This document shows positions 7,013 through 14,199 of a stretch of DNA of 46,018 bases, one piece after another (position 1 is the first letter of the stretch; every line of letters starts with the position of its first letter). Source of the stretch: Ruminococcus sp. (lineage in GTDB: Bacteria > Bacillota > Clostridia > Oscillospirales > Ruminococcaceae); contig JAISIH010000055.1 of assembly GCA_031262105.1 (NCBI GenBank), positions 1 through 46,018 of the forward strand, in the 5' to 3' direction. Made by a program: the position numbers and the translations under genes. The notes beneath the pieces were generated by a model, which was not told the DNA's origin, ran no database searches, and worked only from the letters and a program-made list of their open reading frames with translations.

Positions 7013-8311
7013 ATGAAAAAAATTCTTGCGAAAATCCTTACATCAATTGTCGTTATCGGTATGCTGTGTTCCTGCGGGGCGACTGCAACCGGCTTAACAG
7101 ATCAAGCTCCCGCGGCGAATGCTCCGGCAACGTTGTCGATTGAGACTGCGGCAACCCCGGCAGAGGCGGCAACAGAGGCAGAAGCGGCAACGGAGGCAAC
7201 TCCGGAAGAAACCTCGGCAACCCCGGCGGAGACGGCGGTTGCACAGGCAGATGCAACAACAGCAACACCCCCGACGGCAACCGCAACCCCCGCATACCCC
7301 TTTGAATCGGCGGTTGAAACTGCGGCGAAACTCGGCATAGGCTGGAACTTGGGGAACGCCTTCGACAGCATCGACAGCGAATCTCTCGGGCTTGATGCCG
7401 AAACCTATTGGGGCAACCCGAAAACCACCCCCGAGCTTGTCAAGGCGGTGAAGGATGCCGGTTTCGACACAATCCGAATCCCCGTTACCTACATTAACCA
7501 CTTCGACGAAAACGGAAAAATCGACGAGGCTTGGCTTGCGCGGGTTAAAGAGGTTGTCGGCTATGCAACGGCAAACGACCTTTACGCAATTATAAATATC
7601 CATCACGACGGGCAGCAGGAAAACGGCTGGCTCCGCCCGACTGTCACCGGCGAAGAACGCGAAAAGATGGTTGAGACGTTTACGACCCTTTGGACACAGA
7701 TTGCGAATTACTTTGAAGACTGCGGCGGGAACGTCCTCTTCGCGGGAATGAACGAGTTCCACGAGGGCTACAGCTGGTCTTATCCCGAAGATTACGACGA
7801 TATAACAAACCGCTTAAATCAGGCGTTTGTCACGACCGTCCGCGCAACCGGCGGGAACAACGCCGAGCGGATTTTGATTACACCGAGCTACAACACGCTC
7901 ACAGCCGCGACCTCACGCTATATCCTCCCGACCGACACCATAGAGGGGCGTCAGATGCTTGAAGTCCACTGCTATGACCCTTGGGAATTCGCCGGGCAGG
8001 GGCAAGGCTCATGGGGGAGTGATAACGAGGCGGAGGTTGAAGACCGCGTTAACACACTGAAAACAAACTTCGTTGACAAGGGAATCCCCGTAATCATGGG
8101 CGAATACGGCGCGGTGCGAAGCGTAAACCCCGAGCGTTTCGACTATATCCGCTACGTCACAGCCGGCTATTATAAAAACGGCATAACCCCGATATGGTGG
8201 GATAACGGTCAGTTCGGCACGGGTACAGAAAACTTCGGGCTGATGGACAGAACAAATGCAACGGTTTTCGACACCGAAGCCCTTGAAGCGATTATGTCGG
8301 CGAAAGATTAA
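7013..8311 (+). CDS. Glycoside hydrolase family 5 endoglucanase, lipoprotein
   Basis: This 432-residue secreted enzyme starts with a lipoprotein signal (MKKILAKILTSIVVIGMLCSC, lipobox LCSC with Cys21 as the likely lipidated residue). A low-complexity Ala/Thr/Glu/Pro linker follows to about residue 95, then a GH5 TIM-barrel. The barrel shows GIGWNLGNAFD, RIPVTY, INIHHDG, GMNEFHEG with the acid/base E248, HCYDPWEF and MGEYGAV with the nucleophile E364. Such enzymes cleave beta-1,4 glucans (cellulose or related hemicellulose); the exact substrate is not decidable here. It should be tethered to the outer face of the membrane. The spacing to the CheW gene is 21 bases, so the two may share a transcript. 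Linker codons are repetitive (GCA/ACC/CCG). Confidence 0.92.
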   Translation: MKKILAKILTSIVVIGMLCSCGATATGLTDQAPAANAPATLSIETAATPAEAATEAEAATEATPEETSATPAETAVAQADATTATPPTATATPAYPFESAVETAAKLGIGWNLGNAFDSIDSESLGLDAETYWGNPKTTPELVKAVKDAGFDTIRIPVTYINHFDENGKIDEAWLARVKEVVGYATANDLYAIINIHHDGQQENGWLRPTVTGEEREKMVETFTTLWTQIANYFEDCGGNVLFAGMNEFHEGYSWSYPEDYDDITNRLNQAFVTTVRATGGNNAERILITPSYNTLTAATSRYILPTDTIEGRQMLEVHCYDPWEFAGQGQGSWGSDNEAEVEDRVNTLKTNFVDKGIPVIMGEYGAVRSVNPERFDYIRYVTAGYYKNGITPIWWDNGQFGTGTENFGLMDRTNATVFDTEALEAIMSAKD

Positions 8312-8337
8312 CAAAATATTAAAACGGAGGCTATGCA

Positions 8338-8742
8338 ATGACAGCGGCGGTTTACTATTCTTATACCGGGAATTCCCGCAAAAAAGCGGAGGAATTCGCG
8401 AAAGCTTCCGGCACAGACCTTATCGAAGTTACAATGAAGAAACCTTACGGTAAATTATCGGCGTTTCTTGTAGGCTGTCCTAAGGCGATGGGGCGAAAAT
8501 CCGTCCCGGTTAACATTGACGGCGACCTTAAAAAATACGACAGCTTCGCGGTTTTTATGCCGGTTTGGGCAGGGCATCCCGCGCCGCCTTTCAATGCGCT
8601 TCTTGAAGAGCTTCCGAAAGGTTCTTCCGTCGAACTTTACCTCTGTTCCGGCGGCGGGGAGACGACCACAGGGGAGGCGACAAAGGCGTTTTGCGAGGGC
8701 AAGGGCATTAAGCTTGGCGGTTACAAAGATATAAAAGCGTAA
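8338..8742 (+). CDS. Flavodoxin-like FMN protein
   Basis: This 134-residue protein has the flavodoxin fold. The FMN phosphate loop is YYSYTGNSRKKAEE near the N-terminus (residues 6-19), and later loops VFMPVWAGHPAPPFNALL and LCSGGGETTTGEA would flank the isoalloxazine ring. It probably carries electrons at low potential or acts as a small quinone/flavin reductase. A nitroreductase-family flavoprotein follows after 18 bases, so the pair is likely co-transcribed and functionally linked. The start ATG at 8338 has GGAGG 7-10 bases upstream. The physiological partner is unknown. Confidence 0.85.
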   Translation: MTAAVYYSYTGNSRKKAEEFAKASGTDLIEVTMKKPYGKLSAFLVGCPKAMGRKSVPVNIDGDLKKYDSFAVFMPVWAGHPAPPFNALLEELPKGSSVELYLCSGGGETTTGEATKAFCEGKGIKLGGYKDIKA

Positions 8743-8760
8743 CGAAAGCGAGATGATTTT

Positions 8761-9492
8761 ATGGATATAAAAAGCGCGATAAATGTTCGCCATTCGAGGC
8801 GAGCTTACGACGGCAAGGGCTTGGCGCTTGAAGATGCCGTGAAACTTCATGATCTCGTAGCCGAATATTCAAAAGTCCCGGGCGTTGACATTCGCTTTAT
8901 TACAAACAACGGCGACGCGTTCAACGGCATAACGAAAAGCTACGGCGTCTTCACCGGCGTTAACGATTATTTCCTCCTTATCCGAAACGAGGATAACCCC
9001 AAGAGCAGTATTAAGCTCGGCTACTACGGCGAGCTTTTAATCCTGCGCTGTACCGAAATGGGGCTTAACACCTGTTGGGTCGGGGGAACATATTCCGAGA
9101 AGGATTTTGTAGTTAGCCTCGGCGAAAATCAGGTTGTCGAGTGTGCAATAACCGTCGGACATTCCCCGAAAAGACATACAATCTCCGAAAGCCTCATTCA
9201 TATGGTATATCACCCCCGCACGAAAAAAGTTTCGGAGATGTATACTTCCGAAGCGGAAAGCGTTCCCGACTGGTTTTTAAGCGGCATGGCGGCAGTCCAG
9301 CGCGCCCCCTCGCAATATAACCGCCAGCCCGCGCATTTTGTCTATCACAAGGACGGAACGGTTTCGGTGCAGACCGGGGATATAGAAAATGTCTATCTTC
9401 TCGGGATAGATATCGGTATCGCGAAGCTTCATTTTGAGATAGGTTCAGGGCGGAAATTCTCCTCCGATACAAAAGTAAGCTCCGATTTGTAA
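8761..9492 (+). CDS. Nitroreductase-family FMN oxidoreductase
   Basis: This 243-residue protein starts with the family signature INVRHSRRAYDGKGL (FMN phosphate contacts from Arg residues). It continues with the nitroreductase pattern: YGELLILRCTEMGLNTCWVGG, then GHSPKRH, and a second half AVQRAPSQYNRQPAHFVY that resembles the same signature. It is the tandem or whole-fold type in which one chain builds more of the dimer interface. These enzymes use FMN and NAD(P)H, or reduced flavodoxin, to reduce nitro groups, quinones or flavins. The natural substrate cannot be inferred. It follows the flavodoxin gene closely, which suggests electron transfer between the two. Confidence 0.85.
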   Translation: MDIKSAINVRHSRRAYDGKGLALEDAVKLHDLVAEYSKVPGVDIRFITNNGDAFNGITKSYGVFTGVNDYFLLIRNEDNPKSSIKLGYYGELLILRCTEMGLNTCWVGGTYSEKDFVVSLGENQVVECAITVGHSPKRHTISESLIHMVYHPRTKKVSEMYTSEAESVPDWFLSGMAAVQRAPSQYNRQPAHFVYHKDGTVSVQTGDIENVYLLGIDIGIAKLHFEIGSGRKFSSDTKVSSDL

Positions 9493-9510
9493 ATTTTCTT
9501 TGAATAACTA

Positions 9511-9539
9511 TTGACTTTCACAAAACTTCATGATATAAT
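9511..9539 (+). promoter_or_regulatory. Sigma-A promoter of the rpsF-ssb-rpsR operon
   Basis: TTGACT at 9511-9516 and TATAAT at 9534-9539 have a 17-bp spacer, leaving a leader of about 90 bases to rpsF. Confidence 0.8.
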
Positions 9540-9586
9540 AGTATGCGTTCTCTGTAATATTAAATATTTACGGAAGTTTCATCCTT

Positions 9587-9610
9587 GCGCCTACTATATA
9601 AAATAGGCGC
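9587..9610 (+). promoter_or_regulatory. Hairpin in the rpsF leader (possible S6/S18 autoregulatory site)
   Basis: Perfect inverted repeat GCGCCTA (9587-9593) / TAGGCGC (9604-9610) with a 10-base loop ends just before the AAGGAGG ribosome site of rpsF. Leaders of rpsF operons in many bacteria carry an RNA bound by the S6:S18 complex. The position fits, but I could not confirm the conserved internal-loop bases of that motif. Confidence 0.4.
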
Positions 9611-9635
9611 GTAATCCATAAGGAGGTGCTAAAAA

Positions 9636-9986
9636 ATGGCAAAGATAACCGAAAAATACGAGGCGATGGTGGTTTACACCCTCAAAAACGCTGAGGAAGG
9701 CGCGAAGGAACTTGACAAGAAGTTTCAAGACCTTATAACTGCGAATTCCGAAAACTTAAAAGCCGACGTATGGGGAAAACGCCGTCTCGCTTACGAGATT
9801 GACGACCAAAGGGAAGGCTACTATATGCTCTATACCTTTGAAGCTAAGCCCACATTCCCCATTGAGCTTGAGCGTATCTTAAAGATCACCGAAGGCGTTA
9901 TGCGCTATATGGTGACAATTTTCCCCGTCGTTCCCGAAAAATACAGCAAACCTGCGAAGCCCGCCGCTCCTGAAACGACCGAATAA
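9636..9986 (+). CDS. rpsF: 30S ribosomal protein S6
   Basis: This 116-residue protein matches bacterial S6: EKYEAMVVYTLKNAEE at the start, WGKRRLAYEIDDQREGYYMLYTF in the middle and the helical ILKITEGVMRYMV before a Pro/Ala-rich tail. S6 binds the central domain of 16S rRNA as a dimer with S18, which is encoded two genes downstream. The gene is first in the conserved rpsF-ssb-rpsR operon, with a strong AAGGAGGTGC ribosome site. It is of usual size apart from the tail. Confidence 0.97.
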   Translation: MAKITEKYEAMVVYTLKNAEEGAKELDKKFQDLITANSENLKADVWGKRRLAYEIDDQREGYYMLYTFEAKPTFPIELERILKITEGVMRYMVTIFPVVPEKYSKPAKPAAPETTE

Positions 9987-10000
9987 GGGAGGATAAATGT

Positions 10001-10579
10001 ATGTTAAATACAGTTATTTTGATGGGGAGATTAACCGCAAACCCCGAGCTTCGTCAGACAAACAGCGGCAGTACAAGCTGTTCTTTCACCGTTGCGGTTG
10101 ACCGTGTTGTAGCGGCAGGCGCAGAACGCCAATCCGACTTTATCCGCTGTGTTGCGTGGAATAAAAACGCCGAATGGATGAGCAAATTCACCGAAAAAGG
10201 TTCAATGGTAATCGTTGAAGGCTCTATCCGCACCGGTTCTTACACCGACAGAAAATACCCCGACGTAACCCACTACACCACCGACATCTGGGCAAATCGC
10301 GTAAGTTTCGGCGAAACAAAACAAGCCCACGAGCTTGCAAAGCAAAATTCCGCAAACCGCGGTAACGGCAGTTACGGCAACGGCGGCAATTACGGCGGCG
10401 GCAACGGCGGCAACAGTTACAGCAACGGCGGCAATAGTTACGGCGGCGGCAACAGCGGCAATAACAGCTACGGCGGCAGCAACGCCCCCGCAGGCAACGC
10501 CCCCGACAGCTTCTCACCCCAAATCGGCGGTCTGTCCGACTTTGAAGAAGTCATAAGCGACAACGACCTCCCGTTCTAA
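10001..10579 (+). CDS. ssb: Single-stranded DNA-binding protein
   Basis: This 192-residue protein has an N-terminal OB fold (residues 1-105: MLNTVILMGRLTANPELRQT, FIRCVAWNKNAEWM, GSMVIVEGSIRTGSY). A long Gly/Asn/Ser linker (about 115-170) is encoded by imperfect GGCGGCAAC-type repeats, and the chain ends in the acidic tip SDNDLPF, which is close to the canonical DDDIPF used to recruit replication and repair enzymes. It protects single-stranded DNA during replication, recombination and repair. It sits between rpsF and rpsR with gaps of 14 and 25 bases, as in most Firmicutes. The linker is of low complexity and may vary between strains. Confidence 0.97.
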   Translation: MLNTVILMGRLTANPELRQTNSGSTSCSFTVAVDRVVAAGAERQSDFIRCVAWNKNAEWMSKFTEKGSMVIVEGSIRTGSYTDRKYPDVTHYTTDIWANRVSFGETKQAHELAKQNSANRGNGSYGNGGNYGGGNGGNSYSNGGNSYGGGNSGNNSYGGSNAPAGNAPDSFSPQIGGLSDFEEVISDNDLPF

Positions 10580-10604
10580 AATAAAACCAAAGAAGGTGAC
10601 TCCC

Positions 10605-10847
10605 ATGGCAATGGAAAGAGACGACAGAAGAAACCGCAAAACCCGCAAAAAAGTTTGTCAATTCTGTACCGATCGTGTTCAACACGTTGATTATAAGGAT
10701 ATCCCCCGTCTTCGCCGCTGTATGACCGAACGCGCACAAATCCTCCCCCGCAGAGTAACAGGCACCTGCGCATTCCATCAGCGTCAAGTCACAACCGCCA
10801 TAAAACGCGCCCGCCACATGGCTCTCCTCGCGTATACGGCAGAATAG
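10605..10847 (+). CDS. rpsR: 30S ribosomal protein S18
   Basis: This 80-residue basic protein has the S18 pattern KKVCQFCTDRVQHVDYKDIPRLRRCMTERAQILPRRVTGTCAFHQRQVTTAIKRARHMALLAY, of which the blocks CQFC and RRVTGTC are shown here as evidence. The ATG at 10605 is preferred over a GTG at 10596, because AGAAGG at 10591-10596 lies 8 bases before the ATG and would overlap the GTG. S18 forms a heterodimer with S6. The two Cys pairs resemble the zinc-ribbon (C+) form of S18. It is the last protein gene of the operon; tRNA genes follow. Confidence 0.96.
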   Translation: MAMERDDRRNRKTRKKVCQFCTDRVQHVDYKDIPRLRRCMTERAQILPRRVTGTCAFHQRQVTTAIKRARHMALLAYTAE

Positions 10848-10888
10848 TTTACGTTTGTTTTTAACGCCGTCAATAATATGGCGGCTTC

Positions 10889-10959
<71 letters not shown>

Positions 10960-11045
10960 GTCCGTGCAGTCCGCCTTAATTCAGGTGACAAGCCGTGTTT
11001 GTTTTGGGGCGTGTTGCGTTAATTTAGGCAGTTTTGCGGTTTTTT

Positions 11046-11119
11046 GCGTCTTTAGCTCAGTAGGATAGAGCAACTGCCTTCTAAGCAGTAGGTCACTGGT
11101 TCGAATCCAGTAAGGCGTG
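11046..11119 (+). tRNA. tRNA-Arg (anticodon TCT)
   Basis: Acceptor GCGTCTT pairs with AAGGCGT, including G-T at position 1 and T-G at position 4. Anticodon stem ACTGC/GCAGT holds the loop CTTCTAA (anticodon TCT), and the T-arm is ACTGG-TTCGAAT-CCAGT. The discriminator is G and CCA is not encoded. Confidence 0.93.
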
Positions 11120-11122
11120 TCC

Positions 11123-11197
11123 GGTGGGTATAGCTCAGTTGGTTAGAGCGTCGGATTGTGGTCCCGAAGGTCGCCGGTTCAATTCCGGTTATCCACC
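11123..11197 (+). tRNA. tRNA-His (anticodon GTG)
   Basis: GTGGGTA/TATCCAC forms the acceptor, with the extra G-1 at 11123 opposite C73, the hallmark of tRNA-His. The anticodon loop is TTGTGGT. The anticodon stem TCGGA/CCCGA leaves an A31-C39 mismatch where TCCGA is usual. T-arm GCCGG-TTCAATT-CCGGT is complete with one wobble. CCA is not fully encoded. Confidence 0.92.
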
Positions 11198-11204
11198 CGC
11201 GAAA

Positions 11205-11236
11205 AGTCATCCTTAAATGAGGATGGCTTTTTTTAT
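11205..11236 (+). terminator. Intrinsic terminator after the tRNA cluster
   Basis: AGTCATCCT (11205-11213) pairs with AGGATGGCT (11220-11228) with one G-T pair, and is followed by TTTTTTTATT. This ends the rpsF-ssb-rpsR-tRNA transcript, or the tRNA transcript if that is separate. Confidence 0.85.
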
Positions 11237-11294
11237 TCATTAATCCCCGGACAAGCGAATATATTTAACTAATATATTATAGGGCGGGAATTTT

Positions 11295-13994
11295 ATGAAC
11301 ATTTTAAGCAAACCATACACAGCCCGTACGGGGATAAAAGGGCTTTCTTCCGAGCAGGCGGAGGAGCTGACGCGCGAATTCGGGCAAAATATCCTTGCAA
11401 AAAAAGGTAAAGCAAACCCTGTCGCGGTTTTTTTGGGGCAGTTCAAGGACGTCATGGTTATAATTCTCCTTGCCGCAACCGCCGTGTCGGTCTTTTTGGG
11501 CGAGGTTTACGACGCCGCAACAATTATTACAATTGTCCTCATAAACGCAATAATCGGATTTACGCAGGAATATAAAACCGGGAAAACCCTCGCCGCGCTT
11601 GAAAATATGGCTGCCCCGACCGCGAAAGTTTATCGCGACGGCGAGGCGATAAGACTCCCGGCGGAAAACCTTGTACCGGGCGACGTTATTATAATAGAAG
11701 CCGGGGATCGAATTCCGGCAGATGCTTCCATAATAACCTCAAAATCCCTTGCTGTCGAGGAAAGCATCTTAACCGGCGAATCGAACGCGAATTACAAAGA
11801 ATCCGCCGGCTTTATCGACACCGATAATTCAATCGGCAAAGAAAATATCCTGTATATGGGAACAACCGCCGTAAAAGGGACGGGCGAAGCGCAGGTTGTC
11901 GCAACAGGCCTCGCAACCCAGATGGGGAAGATTTCGGGAATGCTCAAGGACATTGACGAGACCGAAACGCCGCTTCAAAAACGCTTGACGGAACTCGGGA
12001 AGGTTATCGCGATAATCTGCATGGCGGTTTGCGTTATCGTAACCGCCGCCGGGATAATTCGCGGCGAGCCTGTTCTTGATATGCTTATGACGGGGATAAC
12101 GATTGCGATTGCGGCAATTCCCGAGGGGCTTCCGGCAACCGTTACGATTGCGCTTGCCCTTGCCGTGCGGCGAATGCTTCGCAAAAACGCGCTTGTGCAT
12201 AAGCTTCATTCTGTCGAAACCCTCGGTTGTGCGGAGGTTATCTGCACCGACAAAACCGGGACAGTTACCGAAAACAAGATGACCGTTACCGAGATTTACG
12301 CCGACGGCGAGGTTTACAATGTCTCCGGCACAGGCTATAAACAGGCGGGGGAGATTACCAAAAACGGCTTGCGCCTAAAGGTTAAAAACGAGAAGCCGCT
12401 CTATGAGGTGCTTGTCTGCGGCGCGTTATGCGAAAACAGCCGTATCGACCGAAAAAAGCCGGGGGGAATTGCGGGAATTTTGGGCAGCGTTGGCAATTCA
12501 GGCAATTCCGGCAATTCCGGCAGTTCCGCCGAATTCGATACCTTCGGCGACCCGACAGAGACAGCAATACTTATCGCGGCGGCGAAAGGCGGGGTTTACG
12601 CCGACGTTCTTGAAAATGAAGCACGGCGGGTTGACGAACTGCCGTTCGAGTCTGAGACGCGCTTCATGGCGACACTTTATCGGCGCGGCGGCGTTAACAA
12701 TTCCTACCATACCGCATATATAAAAGGCGCGGCGGACGTTATCCTCGATAAGTGTTCATGTAAGCTTACCGAAAAGGGCGTAGAGCCGCTTTCAGCCTAC
12801 GACAAGCGGAAGATTACCATGGCTGTTGACGGAATGGCGGCGTCGGCTCTCCGCGTTTTAGCCCTCGCGAAGAAAGACACAGACTCGCTTCGCGGCGCGA
12901 ATTCGGGGTTTGTTTTCTTGGGGCTTGTCGGAATGATTGACCCGCCCCGCCCGGAAGCGAAACAGGCGGTAAAGCTCTGTCGGAGTGCTTCCGTAAAAAC
13001 GGTTATGATAACCGGCGACCACAAGGACACAGCGGCGGCTGTTGCGCGTTCGGCAGGGATATTGCGCGGCGGCAACCTTATTCTTACCGGCGCGGAACTT
13101 GCCGTAATGTCCGATGATGAACTGCAAAATCTCGCGCCGAAAACCGCCGTCTACGCGAGAGTAAGCCCGGCGGATAAATTGCGGATTGTCCGCGCTTATA
13201 AAGAAAACGGAAAGACCGTGGCGATGACGGGCGACGGTGTGAACGACGCCCCGGCGGTGAAGGAAGCAGATATAGGCGTTGCGATGGGGATAACCGGAAC
13301 GGACGTCACAAAACAGGCGGCAGACCTTGTCCTCCTCGACGACAATTTCGCAACCCTCGTCTCCGCCGTTGCAGAGGGGCGTGGGATATACGGCAATATC
13401 CGAAAATTCGTGCGGTATCTCCTCTCCTGCAACATCGGCGAAGTCCTGACAATGTTTTTGGGGATAATAATGGGGATGCCAATGGTGCTTTTGCCGACAC
13501 AAATCCTCCTCGTGAACCTTGCGACAGACGGGCTTCCGGCGGTTGCCCTCGGGGTTGAACCGAACGACCCTGACGACATGAAAAAGCCCCCGCGAAAAGC
13601 CGCCGACTCCTTCTTCTCCGGCGGGCTTATGGGCAAGATAATCTTTCGCGGAATTCTAATCGGTTTATTAACCCTCGGCTCGTTCTCGACAGTTTTCACC
13701 CTCTCGGGCGACATCACAACTGCCCGCACAGCCGCGCTTTTAACCCTCGTCCTCTCACAGCTTATGCACGTTTTCGAGTGCAAATCGGAGAAGAAAAACA
13801 TCTTCACCGTCGATTATAAAAACAACCCGAAGCTAATCTTAGCGGTTTTATCGTCACTCATTATAATAGCCCTCGCGATCTTCTTCCCGCCCGCACAGCT
13901 TATCTTCGGGACAACTGCCCTCGGTATAACAGAGCTGTTAATTGCCCTCGGCTTCGCGGTATTCGCGCCGATTCTCCAATGCATTTTCAAATAG
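11295..13994 (+). CDS. Calcium-type (P2) cation-transporting P-type ATPase
   Basis: This 899-residue membrane pump has all P-ATPase landmarks: actuator motif LTGES (159-163), PEGLP in M4 (276-280), the phosphorylated D319 in ICTDKTGTVTENK, and the hinge MTGDGVNDAPAVKEADIGVAMG. The C-terminal helices (VLLPTQILLVNLATDGLPAVALG) are those of SERCA/PMR1-like Ca2+ pumps of bacteria. It would export Ca2+ (or Mn2+) at the cost of ATP. The nucleotide-binding domain contains a short low-complexity insert of repeated Asn-Ser-Gly (about residues 398-411), encoded by tandem GGCAATTCC units. It appears to be transcribed alone, between the tRNA terminator and its own terminator at 14002. No clear -35/-10 pair was found in the short leader. 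Confidence 0.95.
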   Translation: MNILSKPYTARTGIKGLSSEQAEELTREFGQNILAKKGKANPVAVFLGQFKDVMVIILLAATAVSVFLGEVYDAATIITIVLINAIIGFTQEYKTGKTLAALENMAAPTAKVYRDGEAIRLPAENLVPGDVIIIEAGDRIPADASIITSKSLAVEESILTGESNANYKESAGFIDTDNSIGKENILYMGTTAVKGTGEAQVVATGLATQMGKISGMLKDIDETETPLQKRLTELGKVIAIICMAVCVIVTAAGIIRGEPVLDMLMTGITIAIAAIPEGLPATVTIALALAVRRMLRKNALVHKLHSVETLGCAEVICTDKTGTVTENKMTVTEIYADGEVYNVSGTGYKQAGEITKNGLRLKVKNEKPLYEVLVCGALCENSRIDRKKPGGIAGILGSVGNSGNSGNSGSSAEFDTFGDPTETAILIAAAKGGVYADVLENEARRVDELPFESETRFMATLYRRGGVNNSYHTAYIKGAADVILDKCSCKLTEKGVEPLSAYDKRKITMAVDGMAASALRVLALAKKDTDSLRGANSGFVFLGLVGMIDPPRPEAKQAVKLCRSASVKTVMITGDHKDTAAAVARSAGILRGGNLILTGAELAVMSDDELQNLAPKTAVYARVSPADKLRIVRAYKENGKTVAMTGDGVNDAPAVKEADIGVAMGITGTDVTKQAADLVLLDDNFATLVSAVAEGRGIYGNIRKFVRYLLSCNIGEVLTMFLGIIMGMPMVLLPTQILLVNLATDGLPAVALGVEPNDPDDMKKPPRKAADSFFSGGLMGKIIFRGILIGLLTLGSFSTVFTLSGDITTARTAALLTLVLSQLMHVFECKSEKKNIFTVDYKNNPKLILAVLSSLIIIALAIFFPPAQLIFGTTALGITELLIALGFAVFAPILQCIFK

Positions 13995-14001
13995 AATTAT
14001 T

Positions 14002-14032
14002 AAACAGAGAGTAAAACCTCTCTGTTTTATTT
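14002..14032 (+). terminator. Intrinsic terminator of the P-type ATPase gene
   Basis: AAACAGAGAG (14002-14011) and CTCTCTGTTT (14018-14027) form a perfect 10-bp stem with a 6-base loop, followed by TATTTC, 7 bases after the stop codon. Confidence 0.85.
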
Positions 14033-14082
14033 CATCATCTCAAATGTTAACAAAAAATACACAATTTTTTGCGGTTGAGGGG

Positions 14083-14111
14083 TTGACAACTGCAAAGATT
14101 AGTTATATAAT
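14083..14111 (+). promoter_or_regulatory. Sigma-A promoter of the pilin-like surface protein gene
   Basis: TTGACA at 14083-14088 and TATAAT at 14106-14111 have a 17-bp spacer. The leader is about 80 bases and ends with the ribosome site GAGGTG. Confidence 0.85.
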
Positions 14112-14199
14112 ACATTATAGATAAGTGAAAATGTCACATTTTTATAATAAATTTGGTGAAATAAACATACAATGATAGCACGAACTTTGAGGTGAATGT

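Noticed and set aside
7094..7762. Long minus-strand open frame opposite the cellulase gene
   Set aside because: Its translation is Arg/Cys-rich low complexity mirroring the Ala/Thr linker and GC-rich codons of the GH5 gene; no ribosome site or family resemblance.
10360..10500. Repeated GGCGGCAAC units as a possible intergenic repeat
   Set aside because: They lie in frame inside ssb and encode its Gly/Asn linker before the conserved acidic tip.
13196..13807. Minus-strand open frame of about 200 codons opposite the P-type ATPase
   Set aside because: It lies opposite highly conserved ATPase motifs on the coding strand and has no start context or homology I recognise.
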